Shown one piece after another: positions 32,516 to 43,275 of a stretch of 64,000 nt of DNA. The translations under genes were made by a program, and so were the position numbers. The DNA is from Zygaena filipendulae. Taxonomy: Eukaryota; Arthropoda; Insecta; Lepidoptera; Zygaenidae. Every line of letters starts with the position of its first letter. Within the stretch, counting starts at the first letter, position 1. The DNA lies in the NCBI GenBank assembly GCA_907165275.2, contig OU015657.1:10935001-10999000 (forward strand), written 5' to 3'. The notes beneath the pieces are model-generated. The model saw only the letters and a program-made list of their open reading frames with translations. It had not been told where the DNA came from and made no database searches.

Positions 32516-32569
32516 TATGTGTATATACATGTAAAGTTATAATAAAATTCACCCTGAAGTTATACTTAT

Positions 32570-32640
32570 TAGAATAGAATAGAATACACTTTGTACACCA
32601 AAATAATTTTACAGTGTGTTTACAGAAACTTATAACTAAA
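32570..32640 (-). mobile_element. LINE-type 3' end with TTCTA tail
   Basis: AGAATAGAATAGAATACACT on the plus strand is a reversed (TTCTA)n tail, preceded on the minus strand by TTGGTGTACAAAGTG. The 109-codon minus-strand frame upstream (32499-32828) could include LINE-derived sequence but no motif is recognised. Confidence 0.5.
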
Positions 32641-32965
32641 ACTCCAAAAATATACATACTACTTTTGGGAAATTCAGAGCAAAAAAATATACATTCATTT
32701 CTAATCATTATGTATCGAGCAGCATTCATTGGCAATTGCCAGTTTGACAGTTGACGATTTGTTGACGAGAATGCGTTTCGTTCTAAAATTCCCCGTGCTG
32801 CACTGCGGTTGCTTTCCAGACCAGTCACAGACCACAGTTACTATACAAAAGCGCGACAGTTGAAAATAAGTATAGTATTTTTCATACTATATAATTTTTC
32901 TATACTAATATATTTATTATTTATAGTACAATTGTCAGAAATATAATAGGTACGATACTATTTAA

Positions 32966-33013
32966 GTAGATGCCTATACAGTAGATATACACCCGTAGGG
33001 TATAGGCATCTAC
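32966..33013. repeat. Perfect 14-bp hairpin
   Basis: GTAGATGCCTATAC at 32966-32979 and its exact complement at 33000-33013, with a 20-base loop. Function unknown. Confidence 0.7.
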
Positions 33014-33154
33014 TATAATATATAGTACATAGTAGTACCTATAACAACTCTAGGTTTCAATCATATGAGTTTTAGAATTCCTGCAACTCTTTATAATATC
33101 AGGACTTCAGGAGGTTCGTGGGTACGCAAAACAACCCACCAAAATTTTATTACA

Positions 33155-33357
33155 ATCTGCAGGGCAATTATGTAACTTTTGTTGCTATCAGTTTCAATCA
33201 GAAAAATAGCGGATTTGTTATTAATTATTTAGGCAGCTTTAACTTTTGAAGTATGTTCATTTTGGTTGATTGCTAGATATTGTAGGTGTCAAAACGTACA
33301 TATTGTAAACACAAAACCGCCATGTTTTTGATTGCAACCTTAAAATGATAGAAACAC
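33155..33357 (+). mobile_element. AGGGCAATTATG MITE, copy 1
   Basis: Starts CTGCAGGGCAATTATGTAAC and runs through CCGCCATGTTTTTGATTGCA. The reverse-complement copy at 51175 has matching inverted termini. The right terminus is lost just before the M330 start at 33362. Confidence 0.75.
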
Positions 33358-33361
33358 GGAT

Positions 33362-33690
33362 CAATAGGCTATTTGACTGATTTTTTTTAGTCCGTCTTGT
33401 AGATTAATAAAAAATATTGGACACGTATTTTTTCTTTTTTTCCATAGTCAAAAAATAACACCGACACGTTGAGTTGTAATTTCGCGTGACGTCACTAACT
33501 AGTGCAGTTTGTATGGCGGCTTGTAGCGGTCAGTGACGTCACGAGCCCCCACCCTAAACTTTAATGCGCTTTACTTCTGTGTATTTTCATTTATTTGCAA
33601 ATAAAAAAATACATGACCAATGATTTTTAATTTTCTAAATTACGGACTAATTAGAATTTTGATTTTCCTATGTTGTCAACATCCCTATTG
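33362..33690 (+). mobile_element. M330 MITE, complete
   Basis: From CAATAGGCTATTTGAC to GTCAACATCCCTATTG. Both TGACGTCA sites are intact (near 33486 and 33534). GTAATC in the usual body is CATAGTC here. It adjoins the end of the preceding MITE. Confidence 0.92.
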
Positions 33691-34946
33691 TTTCAATGGT
33701 TTAGGAACGCATATAGGATATACATTACAAGCATTATTATTGACATGTAAAGATCATTAGTCGTAAATGAAAGGAGCCTCTATTATCTAATTGTATCTTG
33801 GTATAGGAAACGATTTGCCAACAGTACAGACAGACAGTATAGAAATCATTGAGTGAGCTCTCCGCGCTATACGATATAAGCGGTAAATAAAGTGAAACAG
33901 ATGCCGGGAGCTGCGATGTTACTATAAAGACTCTTGGCACAAGTCGGAAATAATAATCGGTGGCAGTGCCTACCTACGGTGATATTGTTGAATACATTTT
34001 AACTTCGACGATATTCTTCTGTTGAGCCTGATAAAATTGGATATTTTACAAATTTGGTCGAGAAGGATTTAAGAGATCTACTGCAATATCTCTACAGGGC
34101 GATGAAAAGACGTTGAGAGCGCATTAATTACCTACTGCATACGAGATAAAGTGCAGGCAGCTTATACGCTCGCGTAAAATATAAAGCAATATTATTGCTA
34201 TAAAACTTTTTAATCTCTTCTTATCAAATATAGAATAGTTTGGAACTTATACGTACAAGCAGTTTGGAATCAAAATAAGTTTTTGAAAGTTTTTGTAAAT
34301 TTATCGTAGGTTTATACACCTAATTGTGTATCTACAGTATCATGGACATTCGTAATTGTAAAAAAATTGTAATCTACCTACCTACCAGCTTAAATGACCT
34401 ATTATTATAGTGTATCTAAGGCAAAAGTTATGTGGTAAGTTTATATTACCTACACTTTTTTTATCGTTTTCTTGCTATGCAAATATAAATAAATATTAAA
34501 ACAAATTATATTCAAAACCATCAAAGCCTCTAAAAATGTCTATCGTTTTAGATAAGTCAATATCCATAATAATTTACATTAATTCTCGTAATACTACCGC
34601 GTGCTCTAAAAGCACCTACCTATAGGAAATTCCCATCTATCTCCCGACATAATCGAAATTCAAAAGCGTACCCCTTTTAGGGTTAATTCAACAAAGAGTA
34701 GGTACTACGGAAAGTCATAGCTATATTAGAACCGAACAATTATGTATTGTATGGGTACTTCGTAATACCTGTTCAGAAAGTTCTCAAAAGATTTATTGCT
34801 AAAAGAGAAAGTTCATACCACGGGTAAATTTCATTTAAATCACTGAAGAATAAGTCTACTCACCTCTGTAGAGACTGAAAAAGGAGAAGTTACACAGCAG
34901 GCGATTCGTTATTAGGTACAACTCTTTTTATTCTTTACCAAATGAG
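33691..34946. other. Unassigned stretch of about 1.25 kb
   Basis: Slightly GC-richer around 33840-34170 without a coding frame. No repeat terminus is recognised. Possible unique non-coding sequence. Confidence 0.4.
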
Positions 34947-35540
34947 GGCGTCCTAGCAAAAAGGGTCCAGTATTTAGTTTCCGAGATACAAGAAATTTTG
35001 TAAATTTGTGTGAAAAAAAAGCTTCTGCGATTTTAATTGATTATTAATAAATGCTCAATTATCTTACAATCCTTACCAATATTACAAATGTGAAAGTTAC
35101 TTGGTCTGTTTGTTTGTTTATTAGGTACGCTTTCACACCTCAACTGCTCAACGGATCATCATGAAATTTTATATACACGTTGTCAGGGATACAGAGAAGG
35201 ACATAGGGTACTTTTTATCTCGGAATTCCCGTGGAAACTCCGAAATTAACGCGGGTGAAACTGCGGGGAATAACTAGTTTCATATAAATGTTATACTTAG
35301 GTAGGTAATCTATGTAACAACGAGTAGAGTGCGTTTTTTTTTTTCACACAAACTTTGAAAATGCTTTTTCTCAAATCAGGCTTATTCAGAATTTCATGTT
35401 CAAATATCTGATACAAAAATTTAGGCCAGTTTTTGAATATTATTTTTTCAATCAATTGACTATTCTAGATATTGGTAGATACCTACCGAATCTAGTCTGA
35501 ACTTAATACCCCGCTGCTGGACCCTTTTATCTTGGACGCC
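34947..35540. mobile_element. TIR element interrupted by a Helitron
   Basis: Left end GGCGTCCTAGCAAAAAGGG, right end CCCTTTTATCTTGGACGCC; the first 24 bases of each arm match with three mismatches. Without the inserted HEL (35070-35277) it is about 386 bp. No target duplication or transposase is seen. Confidence 0.65.
35070..35277 (+). mobile_element. HEL-a Helitron-like element, complete
   Basis: 208 bp from TCCTTACCAATATTACAAAT to GCGGGGAATAACTAG, flanked by A and T. It lies inside the TIR element at 34947-35540. Confidence 0.92.
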
Positions 35541-35768
35541 AATTATGTCGTGATGGTATTAACAAATTGTATTTTTTATAGCTGCTATTAATTCTCCCGT
35601 GTGAACCTTATACCATTTCTTATTAATTAATAACGTTTTTGGTGTATTTTATGAAAAATGGACGACAACCCTTTTGGGAAAAATACTGGAGGAATTTGAC
35701 ACTGAAATGTGCTATTTGATTAATTGTACCTACGTCAGAAATATAAATTGTTCTCGAAGGGTAGATAG

Positions 35769-35891
35769 GTACAGTCAGCATCATAAATATGCAATCACTT
35801 TTAACGGTTTTAACTGTTGACGAATTTCACTGTAGGTAATAAAGTTCAACTAGTGACAAAAGTTTTTTCATGATTTTGATGCTGGCTGCAC
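35769..35891. mobile_element. Short TIR MITE (CAGTCAGCATCA)
   Basis: A 123-bp element with ends GTACAGTCAGCATCATAAA and TTTTGATGCTGGCTGCAC, inverted. Its size and ends resemble mariner/Tc1-like MITEs, but a TA duplication is not exact. Confidence 0.65.
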
Positions 35892-35984
35892 TACCCACTA
35901 TTACACTACTACACTAAAAAGTATCAAATGGACTCTATGCATTAGCTTTTAGCCATAAAACAAAATACATAATTAAGAACTCAC

Positions 35985-36045
35985 ATTTGATTAGGCTGTA
36001 TATACCTAGATTCCTTTGCCTTTCCAGAAAGAGGAAAGAAAGATA
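35985..36045. repeat. Shared block GATTAGG...CCTTTGCC
   Basis: GATTAGGCTGTATATACCTAG and TTCCTTTGCC recur in related form at 42292-42350. Confidence 0.45.
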
Positions 36046-37092
36046 AAATAAAAATAACGACAATAACATCGGCGTAATTAAGTTTATATATGTATAATGT
36101 ATATATATAGGTATCAACTCTAATATTTTCTTTAAAACCTTACTCCTAAAAACTGTCGAATCTGTTTCAGAAATCGTTGCAAGCTGCTGACTTTTTACTC
36201 TTGATAAAATATGGTCCAATATCAGATTATCAGTCGTCTGACACTAATAGGATCGGAACGCTCTTGAAAGCCGTCAATAACACTAATGGACAAAAGAGTG
36301 ACGCGCAAATTAAGTACGGAGAGATTTAATTATGGACAGTTTTGCCTTCTCTATGCTTTAATATAGTGGGTGGCGTGTACCGACAACAGGTGGGAGCGCC
36401 GCCAGGCGTGATCACATGTATCTACATAGTTACGAACATAAAATAGTATTAACGATCTTCGAGCTTGATGTTTGTTTACAATTCAATGCGTATCGGTCGT
36501 TATTTACGGCTCGCGTAGACATATTGTTAATGCAGGTGCTTATTGCTCCCTATAGAGTTTGCACATAATTTTAACAACGCTAGATTTTATTTGCAAGCTA
36601 GTGCCTTTTTTAATTTAGATAAATTACTTTAATATTTTTTTTCGTGCCATTTTCTAAGCCGTAAGGTAGGTACCTTACTACTTAGTTATATGCCTAATTA
36701 AGTTAATTAGGTAGAGTTACCTAATTATATATTTTTTTTTTACCAAAATTCAAGTTTTTAAGCTGAACTGTGTTAAAAACTAAAGAATGCAGCTCTCTAT
36801 GATATTATTAATCCAAAATAAATGTTTAAAGTTATTTAATTACACAAAGCTTTTCGATTTTATATGCAAGGCACATACTTAGACAAACAGTACAAATTTT
36901 TCTCTAATTTGATAATTATGTATACCTACATAACTCCCCCAAATCCCAAAACGGCCGGTCACCGCGGAGGTCAAAGACTACAACTGTCCACTCCACCCAC
37001 TATACCTACACAGGTATATTTTAAAGATGTTATAAGTTATAATTTTCGATCTCTACTATCACACGAAAGGCTACTAGAGCTTATGATATAAC
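36046..37092. other. Unassigned stretch
   Basis: A moderately GC-rich patch at about 36230-36560 has no recognisable frame or terminus. The rest is AT-rich. Confidence 0.4.
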
Positions 37093-37360
37093 TAGCTGTC
37101 CCCACGGTTTCACTCGCAATAATTTCGGAGTTCTTGCGGGAATTCCATTAAGGCATTAAGTTCGCCTTTTGTACAAAAATGTGCAATAAAGTTCTTTAAA
37201 ACAAATAAATAAATTCCAGGATAAACTATACGTATAAACCTTCCTCTTGAATCACTCTATCTATTAAAAAAATTGCGTGGGTAGTTTTAAAGATCTAAGC
37301 ATACATTGGGACAGACAGTGGGATGCGACTTTGTTTTATACTATGTACCTAGTGATAATT
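37093..37360 (-). mobile_element. HEL-like element carrying a LINE tail
   Basis: CTAGCTGTCCCCACGGTTTC start, then AAACCTTCCTCTTGAATCAC and GATCTAAGCATACATTGGG. Same subfamily as 6510-6775. Interrupted by 37141-37218. Confidence 0.75.
37141..37218 (+). mobile_element. 5'-truncated LINE tail with target duplication
   Basis: CATTAAGTTCGCCTTTTGTA through GTGCAATAAAGTTC to AAATAAATAAA. The 7-bp word AATTCCA flanks it at 37141-37147 and 37212-37218, a typical target-site duplication of target-primed reverse transcription. Confidence 0.85.
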
Positions 37361-38182
37361 TCATCTGTAATCAAAATTGTAATATATTTAATTGAGATAT
37401 ATTTAAAATAAAACTAAAATAAAAAAAGATAGAAATAAGTGAAGAAAAGTGAAGAAGGCCTTTACTCTGTAGAGAGGTCCTTAATAATAGTGATTTGTTT
37501 TTGCGTGTATACCTTATAATGAATTATTGTAGATATCTTATTAAATTTAATTCGTGGTTTATTAAGTACCTATTGCAATTTAAATTTAATTTATTTTAAA
37601 TTCTCAAATTGTATGAAATAGGTATCAGAATTTATAATTTTATGAAGGAATAATTAAAGCTTTAATACTATATACCTAAGTACCTACGTCCTACAGGTCG
37701 AATCGTCGGCATATTCCTACAAACTGATGACCACACAACTCCTAATAGGTACTTCCACCTAAATTGACCTCCACTTGGTTTTGGCCCGTGGCCGTCAATT
37801 AATGCCGGTCTAGCTGAGAAGAATTAAAAAAATCAAATTTCATTATAATAATATAATACCTACATAACTACTCACCACCTACTTTCTACCTAAGTTATGA
37901 GACCTAATTTCGGTGAGTAACGCATCTTAAATGTTCGCATGTAGTCGTGGGATTAGGCCAACGAGACGTTTTATCACCGCAATTCATCAGCTCGGACTTT
38001 GTGTAGTTTTATTGGCCAGTCAACGTTTTCGGCACGACATCACCGAAGCGGTTTATAACTTGTAATAAATTGTTAATATCAGTAAGTAGATGGCATTAAA
38101 ATTGAGTTGCGACTTGCAAACGAATGTGTATTATTTCGGCAAGTTTTAGGTTCTTAGTTGGTACCTGCCTAGGTAATATCGT
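37361..38182. other. Unassigned stretch
   Basis: A GC-richer segment at 37900-38070 (for example AACGAGACGTTTTATCACCG) has no clear frame. Confidence 0.4.
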
Positions 38183-38240
38183 CCCATTCCCATTCCAGGT
38201 CGACAACGCACCTGCATGCCTTCTGGTGTTACAGATTTCC
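38183..38240 (-). repeat. Interspersed repeat, reversed third copy
   Basis: CCATTCCAGGTCGACAACGC and CATGCCTTCTGGTGTTAC are the complement of the 28743/29700 family. Confidence 0.6.
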
Positions 38241-38706
38241 ATGGTTGATACTTTATTACCTTTTTCTTAGTTTTGAATATATTTTTTTTAAACGTTTTTT
38301 AAAAGTACATACGTACCTACCTATATATTTTTTATAAGTCCTATTCATCCATGCGGCAAACACTATAAGCAGATGCGATGCAGATATAATAATTAATTAG
38401 GTAGGTACATTTCATAAGTCGCATATTTCATATTTCTCTGTAACTTATTATACAAAAAAACTAACGATATGACAGAGGGACTATAAATTATGTCTTTAAA
38501 TTTCAAACGTGTGAATTTCAGTATTTCCAACATACATATTTCATACAAATCCGTTTGGCTACACAACAGATATGAGGCATCGACTCACCCAGTGCGAAAA
38601 CAAACGAAAATCGGTGTCACCGGGTGATTTCGCACACAAAACTACATAGAGGATCTAACGCATTTGAAGGAGTTATTCATCACGCACAAAACATTCACTA
38701 ACTTAC

Positions 38707-38913
38707 GTATGTTCCGTTATTACTGATAGCACTGGCCCACAGTGCTCGAAGTGACGAGAAATTAGTACCGTTGTAACTTTCAGTATAGGTACTGCCGCAG
38801 TATCCGCGGTAGACCGGTATGACGTCATAATCGTCGCCATTGTTGTACTGCCAGCACTGGCGTTTTCGAGGTAAGGTGCCCTCGGTGGTTTGATCAGTGA
38901 TCAACCGGACCAA
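38707..38913 (-). CDS. Probable internal coding exon, product unknown
   Basis: On the minus strand an open frame of about 69 codons has clear coding character: third positions are mostly G or C in an AT-rich neighbourhood, and residues are well mixed. It includes KRQCWQYNNGDDYDVIP, VYRGYCGS and LWASAISNNGTY. Three N-glycosylation sequons (NGT, NFS, NGT) and cysteines suggest an extracellular or secreted segment. It ends at a strong donor, exon ACATAC followed by GTAAGT (complement of 38701-38706). An in-frame TAA lies shortly upstream, so the exon must begin after an acceptor near 38870-38913; the exact AG is uncertain. I do not recognise the family. Confidence 0.5.
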
Positions 38914-39260
38914 TGATTAGTCAACCGCATCGGTTGGTGGACATGAGTGGTGACAGTGACAATGACATGGATGACATTATACTGGACTGCGTTTCGTTTT
39001 AAACAGAAACCTGTAGTATACTGAATTGACGTCATACCTTACAGTGCTATCTGTCGGAAATCCCGAAATTTATGAAACGTCATTCGGTTACGTATTTAAG
39101 TAGGTACTTAGTTACTAGTTATTGTTTTCAAAATTGACAGCGCGTTAAATAGTGAAATAGTGAAACAATATACTTAAAATTCCAGCGAAGAAGGTTTTCG
39201 AAAGGTAAACACTACGGTTCTCTTCAAATTGATATACTTACAAAACCTTAGCTTTTTCGT

Positions 39261-39484
39261 GTGCGTCACTCCAGCAAGCAAATGACCTTCACAGTTATTC
39301 GGATGCGTCTGGGTCATGACTGCTCACCAGTGTTCCTAGCAAAATTGAGAATTAGGGACCACACTTCTGCAAGTGCGGCCGGGAAGTTGACTCCCTGGAT
39401 CACATTGTCTTTAACTGTCCTAAGCTTAATTTCTCTCTATATGACCTGGTTCCTCAGTCTATACCCCCCGCCCTTTCAATTTAA
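39261..39484 (+). pseudogene. LINE ORF2 C-terminal fragment, frameshifted
   Basis: First register: RMRLGHDCSPVFLAKLRIRD; then, after a one-register shift near 39366, CKCG ... DHIVFNC up to TAA at 39482. An arginine/glycine-rich stretch followed by C-x2-C and H-x4-C is the C-terminal zinc-knuckle arrangement of non-LTR retrotransposon reverse transcriptase proteins (Jockey/CR1-like clades). The upstream RT domain is absent, so it is a dead 5'-truncated copy. The 91-codon single frame mixes real and shifted registers. Confidence 0.75.
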
Positions 39485-39539
39485 ACTATCTCCTATCCTT
39501 TCCCAATCGGCGCACCATTATCGATTTAGGTTATAGAGC

Positions 39540-40284
39540 ACACGAGTAGTAACATTAAACTCTAATCTAATCATCTTTTTGTTATTTTGCACTATCCTCA
39601 TTTCTCTGATCATATTCTGTCCTAACAAATATTTGTTATTTGTAATTGTCCACTGTTTTCTCTGACTGAAATTGGCATGAATAGTGCGCCTACCTATCCA
39701 AGGCGTCTGTTGCCATATTGAAACAAAGAAGAACTATGAGCAATTGATCTGACTTTTTCTACAACCGTAATGCACCTGCCCCGCCTGCATTATCTCTTTG
39801 GTTAACTTACATAATATTTTCTGTGCTTTTCAGTCATTTTTGCGATACGAGTTATACACGTCGAAATTTTAACACTTTAAAAAAAGTTTTTACTAGGATA
39901 ATAGGTAATAATATTATTATTTACTAAGCAAACAGAGCTAGCTTTGTTGCGTGTATTTACCACATATATAAGTATACGACAGACGTAGGTACCTACCTAC
40001 GTTAGGTAGGTAGAGGTATATAACCGCACCAGAGTTATTATCTGTTGGATTACTGAGCAGCTCTACACCCATGGGAGCACAATTAAAGGAATTACCTATC
40101 CCAAATCGTGACGTAATAATAATTGAGGTCGTGTATTAATTCGTATATTACTATATATATAGGTATATTACAGGTACACGTACTGTCTTTATAGGTATTG
40201 TCTACACTTAATTTTTTTTTTATTATAGGCATTATATCAGGCACGGATCCAGCCTTATGGGCACGGTGGGCATACTCACAATTC
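39540..40284. other. Unassigned stretch, possibly LINE 3' UTR at left
   Basis: The first 200 bases may be the untranslated tail of the LINE relic. TAGGTACCTACCTACGTTAG near 39987 is a cluster of TAGGTA/TACCTA words. No gene. Confidence 0.4.
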
Positions 40285-40420
40285 AAATGGGCTTGTCGAC
40301 CAAATTTTAGTTTTTAGTTCGTCTTGTAGATTAATAAAAAAATGGACGTGTATTTTTTTATTTTTTACGAAATAATCAAAAAATAACAGAGATACATATT
40401 TAAGTCGAAATGTGCGTGAT
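40285..40420 (+). mobile_element. M330 MITE, left half
   Basis: AAATGGGCTTGTCGACCAAAT and AGTTCGTCTTGTAGATTAAT; ends before the first TGACGTCA site. Confidence 0.8.
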
Positions 40421-40833
40421 TTGGAACGCGGTTTATGCTTACAAGCTGCAAAAGTGTCATTATAATCCGTTTAGTTATGATATTATTATGCAAACAAAAT
40501 ATTTTGGATGGCTGTACCCACAATCTTTTTAGGGGCTGAATCCGCGCCTGATGTACCTATACATAATGATGGTTATATCTGTTAATAAATAACATCTAAT
40601 ATGTAAATATTGCCCTTGACTGTGACCCGATTACGATGTAAACATACCTCGAATCGAATACCACTTCTCGCTGTTAGAACACGAATACCGTTCAGAGATT
40701 CCGACAAGAAATATTTGCCTTTTATATGTGCGTGTATATTTTAATACATTCAAATACTTGACAGCGTATGAAAAGTGAAAAAGGTTATAACATTGAATCA
40801 ATTGGTAGGTTTTTCTAGAAAAAAACAGTGCAA

Positions 40834-40964
40834 TCCTAATATTAAAATGATTAGCGTATGTGGTTTTGTTCGTTTGTTCCGCTTACCGAGCATCGTAAAA
40901 TACACGTCTCGGAATCTGCGGAATCTTCGAAATTAACGTGGGTGAAACTGCGGGTAACAGTTAG
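40834..40964 (+). mobile_element. HEL-a element with internal deletion
   Basis: Starts TCCTAATATTAAAATGATTAG and ends GTGAAACTGCGGGTAACAG then TTAG. At 131 bp it is shorter than the usual 194-208. Confidence 0.75.
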
Positions 40965-41388
40965 TTATTAATAAACTGTAGGTATATAATTGCTGTAAGC
41001 GTGTTTCCATACAATAATGAGTGAATGAATAATGTTTTTAAATTGATGAAGCGAGCTTCATAAAGCACGATAAAGGGATGGAAAACAAACTCCATGTCAG
41101 ACAAAGTGAACGGAAATAGGTACAAATCGGAAGTTGCAACGCTCCTCACTGGTTGGGCAGCCCATTGCTCATGTGAGCGAGTTTAATGAGTGGGAGTGTC
41201 ATACATGTAGGTACACCGTACAAATACTTTATTAATTAATTGTTCTTTGTATTATGCAAAGGATAATAAAGGTACCTATTATGCTTTGATTCTGTGGCTT
41301 CTGTTGTTTGTGTCACAACAACTAGCTCGGTAATTTAAAAACGTTTTACCTCCACGCAGGACCCACGCTACATTAAGATCTGTTGAAA
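40965..41388. other. Unassigned stretch
   Basis: No gene; the 62-codon minus-strand frame is incidental. Confidence 0.4.
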
Positions 41389-41389
41389 A

Positions 41390-41637
41390 TTTTAAATCTA
41401 TACATATAAAATGCTTTGTCCTGAATTACTGACTGACGGAACAACGCAAAGTCTAAACCGCTGATCGTATAGAGTCTTGAAACATGGAGGGTGTGTTCTT
41501 TGTATGGCGAAGGCGTTCGATAAGAAGGGTTTGAATATTTAACCCCTAAGGGAGTGAAAAGGGGTTGCAAAGTTTGTATGGGATTATTCCGCGAGAACTT
41601 CAAAGTTATCGCGGGTGAAACCGCGCGAGACAGCTGG
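41390..41637 (+). mobile_element. HEL-c element
   Basis: AATGCTTTGTCCTGAATTAC, CGCTGATCGTATAGAGTCTTG, GGTTGCAAAGTTTGTATGGG and end AACCGCGCGAGACAGCTGG. Complement of the 21745 and 47863 copies. Confidence 0.82.
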
Positions 41638-41831
41638 TTAAGAATAAAAAAATATGGTTTGAATTAAGATAATAATATAAGAAGAAGGCGTTCATGGAAG
41701 ATGGCGGTTTTGTCATTTACTTTCGTGTCGATAAGAAGATTTTATCATATTGTATGGGATAATAATTTTGAGTAGTGGCAGTTTTTTATGTGCTGTGCGC
41801 AATAATATATTATAATGTGACATTTCGAGCT

Positions 41832-42066
41832 GGGCCCTTATTCTCTATAACCAACAATATTCCTTGCCCATAACGCGCATCCAAAAAACAAAATTCCGAC
41901 CTCTCCAGGTGCCAAAATATGTATTAGAATTTAATATTCTGTATATTATAACACACGTTGTAAATGTATTTTTTTAAAGTGAAACTTCTTTTATCGCGAG
42001 GGAAAAGCAATTTTTGTGGAGTCTTATCTTAACGCGTCGTGTTATGGTCGTAGTGAATAAGGGTCC
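41832..42066. mobile_element. GGGCCC TIR MITE, complete
   Basis: Left end GGGCCCTTATTCTCTATAACC and right end GGTCGTAGTGAATAAGGGTCC form inverted repeats. 235 bp. Partial copies: left end at 46333-46410, right end at 18565-18651. Confidence 0.75.
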
Positions 42067-42084
42067 TTCTCTGTCTACGGTCGG

Positions 42085-42240
42085 TTCGTCTTCTGTGTCT
42101 ACGGTCTACTATGGTCTGCAATTTCGAGTCATATAAATTACTGATAACGATAATAATAGATATATTAAATTTAATTCACTTGAAACTGGCTAATGGCATT
42201 ATGTATTTATGAAACTCAATAAGAAGAAAAAAGAAAAACT
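42085..42240 (+). repeat. Interspersed repeat shared with 45285
   Basis: CTACTATGGTCTGCAATTTC and ACTTGAAACTGGCTAATGGC then CAATAAGAAGAAAA. Matches the order seen at 45285-45430; the first block recurs near 63464. Confidence 0.55.
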
Positions 42241-42654
42241 GATGAAGATTGGAAGTGGGAAAAAGAGCAAAAATAAAAAATTATAAAATCGGATTAGGTT
42301 GTGTGAACCTAGATTTCCTTTGCCTGGGAGAATTAAAGAAAAAAAGAGGAAGTCAGTAGTCACGCTTGAGCGAACGTCTGATGAGTCCCTCAAGTACGGT
42401 TTCTTAGAAATTAGTAGATATTTTGACAATAAAACACGGAAGCCTTTGCGGCTTGGGTGAAGTGGTCGTGTAGGTACATTCGTAAATAAAAAAACAATCT
42501 CACGTCGCCAGCAGGAGCTATACATTTTTATTAGACCACGCATATTACATGAAGAGGCGGCGTGGAAAGTGTGTAGTGGTTTTATGACACACTAACATAA
42601 GTAGGTAAAGGTAATTTTCTATATCTACATTTATAAGTATAAGTACTAGTATCT
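42241..42654. other. Unassigned stretch with a shared block
   Basis: GATTAGGTTGTGTGAACCTAG and CCTTTGCC at 42292-42330 resemble 35985. The 114-codon minus-strand frame (42199-42543) is Phe/Leu-rich low complexity and is not called a gene. Confidence 0.4.
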
Positions 42655-42657
42655 TCA

Positions 42658-42835
42658 CTATTGTTTACTAATACTATAAAAGTTTTAAGTGTGTATGTTT
42701 GGATGTCGGAAATAACCTCTGAATCTAAATAAATCATTCTTAAAATTGTATTTACTGATAGGAAGCTTTTTATCGTGGAACAAAGTGTTCCGTGGAATCT
42801 CGAAATACATGCGGGAACCGTGGGGCATCTATAGT
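42658..42835 (+). mobile_element. HEL-like element, decayed
   Basis: TACTAATACTATAAAAGTTTT, then TCGTGGAACAAAGTGTTCCG and CGGGAACCGTGGGGCATC. Probably subtype d. Confidence 0.55.
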
Positions 42836-42841
42836 GTTATG

Positions 42842-42866
<25 letters not shown>
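42842..42866. repeat. AT microsatellite
   Basis: An uninterrupted (TA)n run of about 25 bases between two Helitron-like elements. Confidence 0.9.
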
Positions 42867-42874
<8 letters not shown>

Positions 42875-42879
42875 ATGTA

Positions 42880-43256
42880 TAATATCATAAAGAGGTAAAG
42901 TTTGTGAGGATGTATAGGGGGTAATCCCTGGATGTACTTACTGAATCGATTTATAAAAATTCCTTCACTTATAAGAAGCTACAGTGATCCTAGGGTATAT
43001 AGGGTGCCATAGGGTACTTACTACTTTTTATCCCGGAATTACCTCGGGAACTCCAAAATTTCCGAGGGTTTGTTACTTTGTGACGTTGGCGGGGGTAATC
43101 TCAGGATATACGGAACCGATTTTGAAAATTCTTTTACCAATGAAATGCTACAGTGCTCCTGAGTATCATAGACGCTCACTCTTAGAGTATGTCTTATCCC
43201 GGAATTCCCGCGGGAACTCCGAAATTATCGCGTGTGAAACCGTGGGGAACAGTTAG
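42880..43256 (+). mobile_element. HEL-d element with duplicated body
   Basis: AAAGAGGTAAAGTTTGTGAGG start. The body block (AATCCCTGGATGTAC ... CTTTTTATCCCGGAATTACC) is repeated as AATCTCAGGATATAC ... TTATCCCGGAATTCCC, ending GGGGAACAGTTAG. A related single-body copy is at 58206. Confidence 0.78.
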
Positions 43257-43275
43257 TAATAAATAAACCTGGAAC

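Noticed and set aside
32499..32828. 109-codon minus-strand frame
   Set aside because: Its 3' part is a LINE tail with TTCTA repeats; no reverse-transcriptase or other motif could be found in the 5' part.
42199..42543. 114-codon minus-strand frame
   Set aside because: Ends in a long Phe/Leu/Ser-rich run coming from A-rich DNA on the plus strand; part is a shared repeat block.
42842..42866. Replication origin or regulatory AT tract
   Set aside because: A simple TA microsatellite next to Helitron-like elements; no further signals.
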